Below, in pieces: positions 21,493 through 32,088 of a stretch of 64,000 nt of DNA. Both the position numbers and the translations under genes were made by a program. The notes below the pieces were generated by a model, which saw nothing but the letters and a program-made list of their open reading frames with translations, was not told the origin of the DNA and ran no database searches. The DNA is from Rattus norvegicus (lineage: Eukaryota > Chordata > Mammalia > Rodentia > Muridae), in assembly GCF_036323735.1 (NCBI RefSeq), contig NC_086034.1, positions 43,289,439-43,353,438 on the forward strand, given 5' to 3'. Positions within the stretch are counted from its first letter, which is position 1, and each line of letters opens with the position of its first letter.

Positions 21493-24400
21493 AATGTAAA
21501 TAGAAGCAATAAAAAGTGCAAACTGAGCCAGTGCTAAAGATGGAAAACCTAGGAAAGAATACAACATCTAGAGATGTAAGCATCACCAATAGAATCTGAG
21601 ATGGAAGAGGGAATCTCAGAAATAGAAAAATGTGGTAGAAGAAACTGATACATCAGTCAAATACAATGCTAAATATTAAAGGTATAAGAGCCAAACACCA
21701 AGAAAATTGGGACTTTATGAATATAGTAAAACAAAGATAGTAGGAATGGAAGAAATAAAAGATTTCTGTCTCAAAAGCCCCAAAAATATTTTTAACCTAA
21801 TTATTGATGAAAAATTTTCCAGACTAAAGAAATAGATGCCTATATATGGTCATACCACCCTGAATGTGCCTGATCTCGTCTGATCTCAGAAGCTAAACAG
21901 GATCGGGCCTGTTTAGTACTTGGATGGGAAACCACCTGCAAATAGTGGGTGCTGTAGGCTTTTAAAAAGAAAAAGAAACAGATGCCTATAAATGTACAAG
22001 AAGCATACAGAACACTAAGGAGATTGGACCAGAAAAGAAATTATCTTGCCACATAATATTCCAAACACTAAATATACACAGCAAATAAAGAATGTAAAAG
22101 CTACAAGGGGAAATTTCAAGTAATTTATAAAGGGGGACCTCTCAGAATTACATATGACTTCTCCACAGAATCTTAAAGCAAGAAGGGCCTGAACATATGT
22201 CTTGCAGACCTAAGGGACCACAATCACCATAGATAAAGAAAACAAGATATCTCATGACAAAACCAAATTTAAACAATATCTTTCCACTAATCCAGCACTA
22301 CAGAGTATACTAGAAGGAAAACTGCAATGCAGTAAGGATACCTACACCTAAAAAAACACAACAAATAAATAATTCATGCAAGTAAAACCAAAAAGGGAGA
22401 ATCACACACACACATGCACGAAAGCATGCACGCACCTTCACACGCACTCATGCGCATATACACTACCACTAACAACATCAAAATAACAGGAATTAACAGT
22501 CATTGGTCATTAATATCTCTGAATATCAATGGATTCAATTCCATTTTTGTCAAAAAGACAACGGCTAACAGACTGGATGTGTATATAGAATGTGGAAACA
22601 GGATCTATCATTCTGGTGTATACAAGAAACACACCTCTGCAATAAATATAGACGTGTACCAGAGTAAAGGGCTGAGCAAGAGTTTTCTAAGCAAATAGAT
22701 ACAAGAAACAAGCTGGAGTACATATTCTAATATGTAGTAAAACTAGGCTTCAACCAAAACTTATTAAAAGATTTGGGGAAGAATACTTCAGATACATCAA
22801 ATTAAAAACTCACCAAGATGATATCTCATTTTGATCATGGACAAAATGCAAGGGCACCCACATAAAGAAATATATTGCTAATTGTTAAAATTACACAGTG
22901 AACCCCAAAAACTAAGAGTAGGAGATTCAATACCCAACTATCACCAAGGGACAGGTTAATGATACAAATATAAACATAAATAATAAAACTAACAAAGGTT
23001 ATGAATCAAATGAACCAAAAATCTATCTACAGTACCTTTCACCCAAACACAAAAGCATATACTTTCTTCTCCCATCACATGGAGATCTTTACAACTGATC
23101 ATATACTCAGTCACAGAGGAAGCCTCAACAGATACAATAAGTTAGAAATAACCTCTTGCATCTTATCAAATCCCTGTGATTTAAGGCTGGACTTCAACAA
23201 GGAAAACAACAGACTTCCTATACTCTCATGAATAGTGAACAACTTTTTTACTCAATGATCACTAGGTCAAAGAAGAAATAAAGAAAGAAACTAAGGATTT
23301 TCTAGAATTCAATGACAATAAAGGCACAACATAGTAAAGTTATGAGACACAGTACAAGGAATGCTAAGAGGAAAGTTCATAGCACTAAGTACCTTGAACT
23401 TAGTGAGAAATTAGACAGCTCTCACTCACAGTTGCAACTTAATAGCACACATAAAAGCTCTACAACAACAAAAACAACAAAAAATCAAAGACAAAGAAAA
23501 CACACCCAAGAGGAATAGAAGGCATGAAATACTCAAACTCAGGGATGAAATCAAGAAATTAGAAACAAAAAAGAAAATTGAAAGAATTAATAAACCAAAA
23601 GCTGGTTCTTTGAGAAAATCAGTAAAATAGCTGAACTAACAATACAGCAGAGAGACAATATCTAAATAATGAAAAGGGAGACACAAAAACATACAGTGGG
23701 GAAATCCAGGTAATCATTAGGTTATATTTCAAAAGCCTGTACTCCCCCAAAATTGAAAACTCTAAATAAAATGGAGGATTTTCTCAATAGATACAACTGA
23801 CCAAAGTAAAATTATGATCAAGTAAATAATTTAAGTAGTCCTATAATCCCTAAAGAAATAAACACAATCATTAAAATTCTTCCAACCAAGAACGCCCAGG
23901 GTCAGGTAGTTTTAGTTCAGAGTGCTACCGAACTTTCCAAAAAGAGCTAATAACAATACTTGTTAAAGTTTTTCACAAGACAGAGACAAAAGGAACATTA
24001 TCACATTCATTCTATGAGACCACAGTCACCCTGATAGTTAAATGACACAGATGTAGCAAACAAAAAATTTCAGAGCAATTTCCCTTATGAACACTGACAC
24101 AAAAATACTCAATAAAACACTCCCAAACTGAAATCAAGAAAACATCAAAAATCACCCATCGCAATCAAGTGGGCTTCATCCTGGGCATGTACGGTCAGCT
24201 CAACATACAAAAGTCCATCAGTGTAATCCACCATATTAACAAATTGAAAGACAAAAACTACATGGTTATCTTATTAGATGCTGGAAAAGCCTTGGACAAA
24301 ATCCAACATCCCTTCATGGAAAAGTTGTAGAGAGGTCAGGGATTCAAGTCAAATGCCTATGTACAATAAAGGCAATATATAGCAAGCCAAAATTAGGCAC

Positions 24401-24604
24401 AAGATAAGGCTGTCCACTCTCTCCATGTCTCAATATAGTCTGTGAAATTCTACCTAGAGCAATAAGACAGCTGAAGAACATCAAGAGGATACAAGTTGGA
24501 AAAGAAGTAAAAGAATAGCTATTCAGAGATGAAAGTATATTATGCATAAGCCACACTAAAATTTCGCCAAAATGTCCTCTCACTTGTCTAGTTCAGCAAA
24601 ACAT
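21493..24604 (+). mobile_element. Old Lx-like L1, right arm (ORF1 to mid reverse transcriptase)
   Basis: This is the continuation of the arm at 14838. The ORF1 sequence ggaaaacctaggaaagaa follows the insertion point directly. ORF1 is then interrupted by a 5S rRNA pseudogene and ends near 22350. A CA-rich spacer (22404-22460) precedes ORF2, which opens with ITGINSHWSLISLNINGFN. Endonuclease pieces (23001-23231) and reverse-transcriptase pieces (GFILGMYGQLNIQKS near 24175, then DAGKALDKIQHPF) are readable but full of stops. Similarity stops near 24604, at the counterpart of KVAGYKI. Confidence 0.85.
21845..21963 (+). pseudogene. 5S rRNA retropseudogene
   Basis: The sequence follows vertebrate 5S rRNA almost end to end: ggtcataccaccctgaa, tgatctcgtctgatctc, agaagctaaacagg, cgggcctgtttagtacttgg, atgggaaaccacctg, ggtgctgtaggcttt. 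First 5S bases align at about 21842, overlapping the TSD. Several changes affect the internal promoter and stems, for example agctaaacaggatcggg for AGCTAAGCAGGGTCGGG. An A-rich tail (ttttaaaaagaaaaag) follows. It is flanked by a 19-base repeat with one mismatch, 21826-21844 and 21972-21990 (core agatgcctata), showing L1-mediated retroposition of a 5S transcript into the old L1 ORF1. Confidence 0.95.
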
Positions 24605-25020
24605 CCTCTTAATAGTTTCCAGAAAGACATCACATGAATCAACTGAAAACTTTCCCTTCTGGTCTCCAATGAAACCAGAAATACCCATTTCTTGAACAAC
24701 CAACAAAAGAGTTTGCAGGAACCAGAACAAGTCCACCCCCACATTTGTGAAAAAAAAAGTGCTACTTGATTGTCATGTGGGTACTCTTACAATTGGCAAG
24801 GGGACTGTCTCTCACTCTGTTCACTGACAGATCCTTTTCCCTACTGTGACTGCCTATTTGGACTTCAGTATGAGAGGATTTGCTTAGTCTTGCTGGAACT
24901 AGATGTTCCAGCCTGTTTTGGAACACAAGGGACCCATCCCTTTATGTTCCTACTCTTAGCAGAGTAGGAAATTAAGATGCTTTTGGGAGGTAATGTGAAT
25001 AAAATATACATTATTTTTGA
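24605..25020 (+). other. Sequence replacing part of L1 ORF2; L1 3'UTR-like in its second half
   Basis: Between two collinear parts of the old L1 the expected reverse-transcriptase C-terminal half is missing and about 415 bases of other DNA are present. The first 150 bases are unrecognised. From about 24755 the sequence (for example ctgtctctcactctg and agtatgagaggattt) resembles the 3'UTR of an older rodent L1 and ends with gaataaaatatac and another AATAAA, suggesting a short L1 3' end inserted with a deletion. Confidence 0.4.
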
Positions 25021-25620
25021 ATAAAGAACAGAAGTTTCATCAGAGGAATTTGTAATGGTGGAGAACTACTCAAAGACCTTTTCAACATCTTTAGTCTTCA
25101 GGGAAATGCAAATTAAAAAAAACTTTGACATTTTATCTTATATCCATCAGAATAGCTAAGGTCAAAAACTCAAGTGACAGCACATGCTGGCAAGGATATG
25201 GAGTAGGGGAACACTCTTCCATTGCTGATGGGAATGCAAATTTGTACAACTACTCTTGAAATCAATTTGGTAGTTTCTCGGAAAAATAATGGAAAGTTCT
25301 ACTTCATGACCCAGCTATAGCACTCTGGCAATATACACAAAAGATGCTCCACCATATCAAAAGGACATTTGCTTATGTTCATAGCAGCTTTATTCATAAT
25401 AGCCAGAAATTGGAAATAACCCATATGCCCCTCAAATGAAAAATAAAGAAAATGTGGTTCATTTACACAATGGAATACTTCCCAGCTATCAAAACCGAGG
25501 TAATCGTGAAATTTGTAGACAAATATATGGAACTAGAAAATATCATCCTGTTTGAGGTAACCCAGACTCAAAAGAACATACATTCCGTGTAATCACTGAT
25601 AAATGGATATTACCATTAAG
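25021..25620 (+). mobile_element. Old L1, ORF2 C-terminal part
   Basis: L1 similarity resumes at the counterpart of EFTAEE and continues through MAEKHLKK, the Cys-rich region and SAIKN to the end of ORF2 near 25610. Stops are frequent. It is probably the 3' end of the same Lx-like element, directly followed by a purine microsatellite. A normal 3'UTR is lacking. Confidence 0.75.
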
Positions 25621-25639
25621 TACATGTTACACTCAATGA

Positions 25640-25766
25640 CCTGAAAAGGAAAAAAGAACCAAAGGAAGAAAGAAACAAAAAAGAACCAAAGGAAGAAAGA
25701 AAGGAAAAAAGAAAGGAAGGAAGGAAGGAAGGAAGGAAAGAGAGAGTGAGAGAAAGGAAGGAAGAA

Positions 25767-25820
<54 letters not shown>

Positions 25821-25826
25821 GGGACA
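25640..25826 (+). repeat. Purine microsatellites: (AAGG)n then (GA)n
   Basis: This contains two AAGAACCAAAGGAAGAAAGA-type units, then (AAGG)n, then an uninterrupted GA run at about 25770-25817. Antisense frames here are Ser/Leu repeats and not genes. Confidence 0.95.
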
Positions 25827-26205
25827 GACACAGAGACAGAGAAAATGTGGATTTTCCTAAGTTCTTTAGCACTTCACTGTGCATACTGTGTACCTAGTTA
25901 TAACAATGTTCATTCCAACACATTTTTCTGGTTTTTTCTAAATATCAACAATTTGTAGAAATGCATAAGTGGAGGTCATATAAATATGATATACACATCT
26001 CTGTGCCTTTCTGCATTTGCATCTAGATTCAGCTTACATTTAGGATACAGACTTATTATAACTCATTTATAGCCATGGATTTTCACTTCCACAAGATGGC
26101 AGTGTCTGATAATTCTTTGGAAAACCTTCAAGGCACTCTCTTCTGAAATTTTACTTCTGATAAGCCAGTATTAGCCCCAAATCTTGGAATACACAAGATA
26201 CAATT
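25827..26205. other. No recognised gene or repeat
   Basis: A short stretch of apparently unique DNA between a microsatellite and an L1 3'UTR fragment. Confidence 0.45.
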
Positions 26206-26382
26206 AATAAACTACATAAAACTCAAGAAGAAGAAACACCAAAATGTCGATGCTTCGGAACTTCTTAGAAGAGGGAAAAATACCAAAAAGAAGAAACACA
26301 GAAATAAAGTATGGAACACAGACTGAAGGAAAGGCCATTCAGAGACTTCCCCAACTAGGAATCCATCCCATATACTAGAAGG
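26206..26382 (+). mobile_element. L1 3'UTR, left fragment
   Basis: Blocks such as actcaagaagaagaaacacc, gactgaaggaaaggccattc and ccatcccatatac match L1 3'UTRs elsewhere here (for example 38630-38780). It stops at a point whose natural continuation, gatatagctgtctcc, is found at 28571, so this 3'UTR is split by unit A. Confidence 0.7.
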
Positions 26383-26424
26383 AACAAGGGAAAGAAAAAA
26401 AAAACAAAGAAAGAAACAACAACA

Positions 26425-28570
26425 ACAACAGGGTGGAATCTACTCTCCACACACTTTTCTGGAAAATGCAAATGGAAACACAGCCTCCTGACTAAGCCAT
26501 TTGAGCCTCCTTAGAGCAAGAACTTTTCCTGTGTAGGCCAACTTTTTGGAAGCAACAACTTGCTTCAAGCCTATCTTGCTTCTAATCCCTTCCTTCTTCC
26601 CACCATCTCCTGGCCATGGCTGTCCCCAAACAGCCCAGCCACACCTTTGCATTTCTATCTTGATATTGGCCTTCTATGTCTCTACTTGCAGGGTTATCAG
26701 GAAATTGCCTTTCATTTTGATGGAATCTCCATCTGCTTGCCTCTCTGTCACTTTATGTCTCTCTTTATCTCATTATCAATGATTGTCTCCTTTTTCAAAC
26801 TCTGTGTAACTACTCAATACTTCTTTTCTAAATAGGTAGACATGCACCTAGTTTTCTCCATGGCTTTTGTTCATACGACCTTGGATCCCAGGCACTATCA
26901 AAGGTATGGACTAAGGGTGGGTGTCAATATACCAGTGCTCCTGCCCAACCTGGAGAGAAAGTGTGGGAACTTTGGCTCACTTTGTTTTTCATCTCAACAT
27001 GCAGATTATCTCTCCCTCTCTCTGTCTATCTCTTTCCCTCTAGTTTGTGGGTACTGAGGGCAAGTCTGCCAGCCAGACATCAATTCATATTTGCATACCT
27101 ACCTGTGTATTCCGCTATTTACCTATTGGTCTATATGATAACCTAAATGTAGCTTTGTGGAACTGTCTGTAGACAGTTGGTCTATTTATCTAACTGCAAA
27201 GCAAGAATCTATGTTTATCTGTATCCATCATTCTAAAGATAAGTAAACACAAACACACAGAATAAAGGGGGAGGTAGATCTTGATCTACTTTGGAACATG
27301 ATTTACAATTTGACATGGGACAGGGGTTAAGTCTGAAAATCTTGTCAAGAAGCACAGTGCAAATTCCAGAAGAGGCTGCTGTGGAGTGTGTCCGGAGCTT
27401 GAAAACCAGTGTCATGTGCCAGTTCATCCAGGGAAGAGTGTGTATGCCCAGTCCTTCCCAGTCCCAGGAGTTGCAGGCATTCTGATTATGGAGAGAATAT
27501 GAAGTTCACTTTCTGTAGAACCTGTGGCTGTAGTCCCTGAGTGCCTTGGCCATGAGCAGACAAGATGTCTTAATTGGGGCCTTCTTGCTGCCTATTTTTC
27601 TGGAGAGCAGGCAGGAAGCCTTCTGGACTCCTGGATGGGCAGGAGCCTCAGAAAGACTGGGAAGTTGGCACAATATCTGGGTCCAACATCTCCTTGTTGA
27701 CCAGGGATCTTGAGCTCGGTACGGAAGGAGATCATCATTGTCTTTCTCACTTGCAGACTGTTGGCTCTTGTGCTTTGGATGTGGCTGTGAGGGCCTGCAG
27801 CCTCTCCTCTTGGGACTCCTGAAGGGGCAGGGGTGCTGAGGACTCAGGCTTGCTCTGGGTTTGCTTGCTTGTCTGCCTCTTGGACTGTGTCTTATATTCT
27901 GACTACCCAGGCTCAGCTTCCTCCTTTGCAGATTGGCAGTGAGTGGCATCCCTGAGGCCAGCAGGGTCCTCAGCAAGGAGCCCTCAGTGGGATTTCTGAT
28001 GGCAACCATCTGCAGCCAGACAACCTGAATAGAGTGCTGTTTTGTGGTTCTTTCTGAGTTTACAGCCCCAAGGTGAGCCTTCTTGATCCTGCTGAGAGGA
28101 AGATGGCTCCGTGACAACATCCAGGGCAAGGCAGGCTTGGACACTGCAGTGAGACCCTAGACTGGCACAGTCAGCCAAGGGCCTGGGGTATTTGGAGATC
28201 TGAGATTCACCTCAAGGAATCATTGCTCGAGGCCTCTGCGACTCTGCAACCCAAGGGAGTTCCATCTTCCTCTTTCATGGTGGTAGGACCTGAGGGATGA
28301 GATCAGCATTCATCATTGAGGCAATCCCATCATGAACCAGTCCCAGGGGGTTCCTCCCACTCCCAGCAGCCTGAGTGCCCACCAAACATAAGACACTTGT
28401 GTTTCCCTGACCCAGTTCCTGGCTTTCTGGAGAGAGTCTTGGCTCCTTCATGCTGCCAAGACTCTTCAAAGCTCGCAGTGTGGGTTCCTACCTGTCCTGG
28501 GTTCTGGACAACTCGCTACTACTTGGAACTATAGTTCTCTCCTGGATCCAGGCTTTGACTGTGAGGTGCC
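26425..28570. repeat. Unit A of an unrecognised duplicated sequence
   Basis: About 2.1 kb aligns with 29281-31358 (unit B) in the same orientation; corresponding points lie about 2.9 to 3.25 kb apart. Matching landmarks include ctccttagagcaagaac, ccttccttcttcccac, gtagacagttggtctattta, aataaagggggaggtagat and gatcatcattgtct. Relative to B, A lacks a segment near 27040, and it has about 500 bases near 28000-28520 that B lacks. It interrupts an L1 3'UTR. I do not recognise the family. It might derive from a gene, a pseudogene or an old retroelement. Confidence 0.75.
27506..28144 (-). CDS. Unassigned 212-codon frame in unit A (possible pseudogene or chance)
   Basis: This minus-strand frame encodes a basic, Ser/Pro/Lys-rich product (SPKRRGCRPSQPHPKHKSQ near the middle) ending HRFYRK. 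I do not recognise a domain. Two facts make it worth recording. The same stop codon and HRFYRK end occur in unit B (30767). An aligned stretch of more than 300 bases covering about half the frame has no indel between A and B. In B the frame is broken by a shift near 30930. There is no obvious promoter, splice pattern or start context. A decayed exon of a multicopy gene, or a chance open frame in GC-richer DNA, are both possible. Confidence 0.25.
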   Translation of the reverse strand: MSKPALPWMLSRSHLPLSRIKKAHLGAVNSERTTKQHSIQVVWLQMVAIRNPTEGSLLRTLLASGMPLTANLQRRKLSLGSQNIRHSPRGRQASKPRASLSPQHPCPFRSPKRRGCRPSQPHPKHKSQQSASEKDNDDLLPYRAQDPWSTRRCWTQILCQLPSLSEAPAHPGVQKASCLLSRKIGSKKAPIKTSCLLMAKALRDYSHRFYRK

Positions 28571-29065
28571 TGATATAGCTGTCTCCTGAGAGGTTTTGCC
28601 AGAGCATGACTACTACAGAGGTAGAGGCTAGCAGCCACCAATTGTGCTGAGAGTGCTGGGCCCCCATTGGAAGAGTTAGAGAAATGCTGGAAGGAGCTGA
28701 AGGGGAGTGCAACAATACCAATTAAGAAAAATAGTAACAATCAATAAGAACACTCACAGAAGAAACCACCATCCAAAAAGTACACAAGGACAGACCCAAG
28801 GCTCCAGCTGCATAGTTGGCAGTGGATCGCCTTGTCTGCGCCAATGGAAGAAGTCCTTGGCCAGCCAAGGCTGGAATGCTCAGTGTAAAGCAATGTCAGG
28901 GCAGGGATGTGGGAAAGCATGGTTGGATGTGTGGGGGAACACTTCACTAGAAGGAGAGGGAGGGAGGGAACAATGGATATGGGGTTTATGGGCAGAAAAC
29001 CCAGAAAGGGGATAATATTTGAAATATAAATAAAAAATATCCAATTAAAAATAAAGCAAATAAAG
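28571..29065 (+). mobile_element. L1 3'UTR, right fragment with poly(A)
   Basis: It resumes at gatatagctgtctcctgag, matches 38842-39320 over most of its length (agagcatgactactacagagg is identical), and ends with gaaatataaataaaaa and an A-rich tail. It is the continuation of 26206-26382, interrupted by unit A. Confidence 0.8.
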
Positions 29066-29069
29066 AAAC

Positions 29070-29270
29070 CGAACTAACACAGGAAAAGAAAGAAAAAGAA
29101 AACAGAAAGAAAGATACAAAGAAGTAAAGATAGAAAGAAAGAAAGAAAGAAAGGAAGGAAGGAAGGAAGGAAGGAAGAATGAAAGAAGGAAAGAGAGAAA
29201 GAAAAAGGAAGAAAAAAAGAAAGAAAGACAGAAAGAATGTAGGAAGGAAGGAAGGAAAGAAACAACTAGA
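29070..29270 (+). repeat. (GAAA)n/(GGAA)n purine tract
   Basis: Imperfect GAAA and GGAA units follow the L1 poly(A) and probably grew from it. Antisense Phe/Leu/Ser frames are compositional. Confidence 0.92.
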
Positions 29271-29985
29271 ACAACAATCCCCAAAACAACAGGTTGGGAT
29301 ATATACTTCTCACACTTTTCTGCAGAATTCAATATAGCAAGGCAGCCTCATGACTAAGCCATTTGATCCTCCTTAGGGCAAGTACTTTTCCCGTGTGGGC
29401 CAAGTCTTTGGAATCACCAACTTGCTGCAGGCCTCTCTTGCCTTCTAATTCCTTCCTTCTTCCCACATCTCCTGGCCATGGCTGTCCCCACACTTACAGA
29501 GACCAACAGCCCAGCCACACCTTTGCATTTCCATCTCGATATTGGCCTTTCATGTCTCCACTTGCATGGAGAAACAAAACAAACAAGGAGATTGTTTTTC
29601 ATTTTGATTGAATCTTTTCCTGCTTGCCTCTTTGCCTCTTTATGTCTGTCTTTCTTTTTCTCACTATCAATGTATCCTTCTCCAAACTCTGTGTGACTCC
29701 TCAGTACTTCTTTTCTAAATAAATAGACAGGCACCTGGTTTTCTCCATGGCTTTTGCTCATATGAGCTTGGATTACAAGCACTATCAAAGGCACTTACTA
29801 AGCCTGGGTGTCATTATACCAGTGCACTTGCCCTAACAGGAGAGAAAATCTGGGAAATTGGCCCCCTTTGGTTCTCATCTGGTCAGGCAGATTATCTCTT
29901 CCTCTCTCTGTCTATCTCTTTCTTCTTACTTGTTTTTGTGTGTATTTGTCTATGCCTCCTGATCTTTATCATACACATAAACATA

Positions 29986-30006
29986 ACTCTCCCATACCCA
30001 CCCACC

Positions 30007-30039
<33 letters not shown>

Positions 30040-30075
30040 TTACTTATAATCCCACACACAAACACACAGACATAC
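29986..30075 (+). repeat. (CCCA)n and (CA)n microsatellite
   Basis: (CCCA)5 runs into (CA)n at about 29995-30040, followed by looser CA-rich sequence. It lies inside the B-specific segment. A second short CA run is at about 30215-30245. Confidence 0.9.
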
Positions 30076-30766
30076 ACATATTCCAACACATAATTTAGTC
30101 TGGTTTAATTTGTGGATTTTATTCGTTTTCTCTCTTGTTCTATCTCTCTCTGTCCATAGGTGTATGTGGGTATGTCTCCTCTTATTTATCACACAGATTA
30201 ACATAATTCTATCACAAACACACATACACACACACACAATCACACAATTTAGTCTTTTTTTTTCACCTTTAATATAGTTTAGATTCGTTAAATCAACTAG
30301 TTTTTGACCACTGAGGGCTAATCTGCCAGCCAGACTTCCAACTCATATTTACATACCTACCTATGTATGACTCTATGTACCTATTCTTTGTGATAACCTA
30401 CATGTCTCTTTGTAGAACTGTCTGTAGACAGTTGGTCTATTTATCCCACTGAAAAGCAAGAATCTATATTAATCTGTAACCATCATTGTAAAGATATGTA
30501 AGCACAAACACACAGAATAAAGGGGGAGGTAGATATTTATTTACTTTGGAACATGATTTACAACTTGACATGGGAGAGGGGTTAAGGTCTGGAAAATATT
30601 GTCAAGAAGCACAGTGTAAATGCCAGAAGAGGCTGCTGTTGAGTGTGTCCAGAGCTTGAAAATCACAGTGTGCCATGTGCCAGTTCCTTGAGGGGAGAGT
30701 GTGTATACCCAGTCCCTCCCAGTTCCAGGAGTTGCAGGTATTCTGATTGTGGAGAGCATCTGAAGT

Positions 30767-31247
30767 TCACTTCCTGTAGAACCTATGGCTGTAGTTGCTA
30801 TGTGCCTTGGCCATGAATGGAGCAGGTCTCTTAGCTAGGGACTTCTTGCTGCCTTTTTCTCTAGAGAGCAGGCAGGAAGGCTTCTGGTCTCCTGGATGGG
30901 CAGGAGCCACAAGAAGACTGTGGGAAGTTGGTGCAGAGGCAGCCCCTCTGGGTCCAGGCTCTTCTTCTTGACCAGGGCTCTTGAGCTGGGTATGGAAGGA
31001 GATCATCATTGTCTGTCTTGCTTGCATTGTCCTGGCTCTTATGCTTTGGATGCAGGCTTGAGGACCTGTACCCTCTCCTCTTGGGACTCCTTAAGGCACA
31101 GGGGTGTGGAGGACCCAGGCCTGCTCTGGGTTTGCTTGCTTGTCTATGTCTTGGACTGTGTATTCCCTTCTGACTGCCCAGGATCAGCTCCTTCTTTGGC
31201 AGATTGGCAGTGAGTAGCATCCCTGATGCCAGTGGGGCCCTTAGCAA
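30767..31247 (-). pseudogene. Frameshifted counterpart of the unit A frame
   Basis: Two overlapping minus-strand frames (31247-30861 and 31027-30767) together match the unit A frame. The first shares TANL, SPKRRGYRSS, HPKHKSQ and NDDLLPYPAQEPWS; the second shares APAHPGDQK, SCLLSR and the HRFYRK end. A small indel near 30930 separates them. No function is assigned. Confidence 0.3.
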
Positions 31248-31358
31248 GCAGCCCTGGGTGGGATTTCTGATGGCAAGCAGCTGCAGCCAGACCAGCAGTT
31301 AGTTGCTGTTCGGAGCTGCAGTTCTTTCCTGATTCCAGGCTTTGACTGTGAGGTGCCT

Positions 31359-31696
31359 GTGGGTCAGAACCTATTTTGATGTGTGGCTAGGGCTAGGGCT
31401 CAGGCAGTAGACTGTGTGTCAGCTTCCACTGCTGAGTCCAAAGAAGACCTCTCTCCCAGCTTCTCTGCTTACCTGGAATACTTGCTCCTGGGTTATCTCT
31501 TATAGAGAAGTACTCTTCTGCACTGTCCTGTGGCTCCTCACCAAGCCAAAGTCCGAGGGACCTTCTCAGGTTGGGGCCCCAGCAGGAACCCTGGGAACCA
31601 CTGAGCTACTAGGTCCTTAACAAAGAAGACCAGGAGCTGCTGTTTCTTCACTGACTTGATGGTCTTTCTGAAATAAGTCTCTGCCAGGCTGTCACA
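31359..31696. other. No recognised repeat; short GC-richer segment
   Basis: This lies beyond the region shared with unit A and before L1 sequence. A minus-strand stretch reads KTIKSVKKQQLLVFF without stops for about 50 codons, but I do not recognise it and cannot distinguish it from chance. Confidence 0.4.
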
Positions 31697-31787
31697 CTGA
31701 ATACCAATCACTTATGCTGTAAGATCAAGAATGGACAAATGGGACCTCATATAATTGCAAAGCTTCTGCTAAGAAAAGGACACTGCC
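31697..31787 (+). mobile_element. Older L1, ORF2 fragment left of an insertion
   Basis: It matches ORF2 around YALRSRIDKWDLIKLQSFC and ends aaaaggacactgcc (31774-31787). The same 14 bases recur at 37825-37838, where this older element resumes. Confidence 0.88.
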
Positions 31788-32088
31788 GGCCACCGCAGAG
31801 AGCTCGTAGGCAGCACCCCACGAGCAAACTTGAGCCTCGGGACCACAGGTAAGACCAACTTTTCTGCTGAAAGTGACCTGCCTGGTGAACAACAGACACA
31901 GGCCCACAGGAACAGCTGAAGGCCTGTAGATAGGAAAAACTACACGCCCAAAAGCAGAACACTCTGTCCCCATAACTGGCTGAAAGAAAACAGGAAAACA
32001 GGTCTACAGCACTCCTGACACACAGGCTTATAAGACAGTCTAGCCACTGTCAGAAATAGCAGAACAAAGTAACACTAGAGATAATCTG
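31788..32088 (+). promoter_or_regulatory. Truncated L1 5'UTR of copy 3
   Basis: It starts at ggccaccgcagagagc, the counterpart of about 3330 in copy 1, so most of the upstream promoter is absent. The remaining 300 bases contain the aggtaagaccaact and cacaggcccacaggaaca blocks shared by all three copies. Promoter strength is probably reduced; this is inferred from truncation only. Confidence 0.6.

Larger units (their letters stand above)
29281..31358. repeat. Unit B, direct duplicate of unit A
   Basis: It aligns with unit A from the counterpart of 26440 to the counterpart of 28570 (ccaggctttgactgtgaggt). Substitutions are spread throughout, so the duplication is not recent. B carries an extra internal segment at about 29935-30300 made of two related 150-200 base pieces, each with a gtctcct/cacacataaacataa-like block, a CA run and an aatttagtct end. 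The minus-strand frame seen in A is present but frameshifted. Confidence 0.75.

Noticed and set aside
21337..21537. Gly-rich 66-codon frame
   Set aside because: It runs through the G-rich tract of an L1 3'UTR.
22404..22460. Short direct repeats with CA/CG motifs, considered as an array
   Set aside because: It is a CA-rich spacer between ORF1 and ORF2 of an old L1, without regular spacers. No CRISPR-like structure occurs in the window, and none is expected in a mammalian genome.
25616..25884. Ser/Leu-repeat protein frames
   Set aside because: They are translations of (AAGG)n and (GA)n microsatellites.
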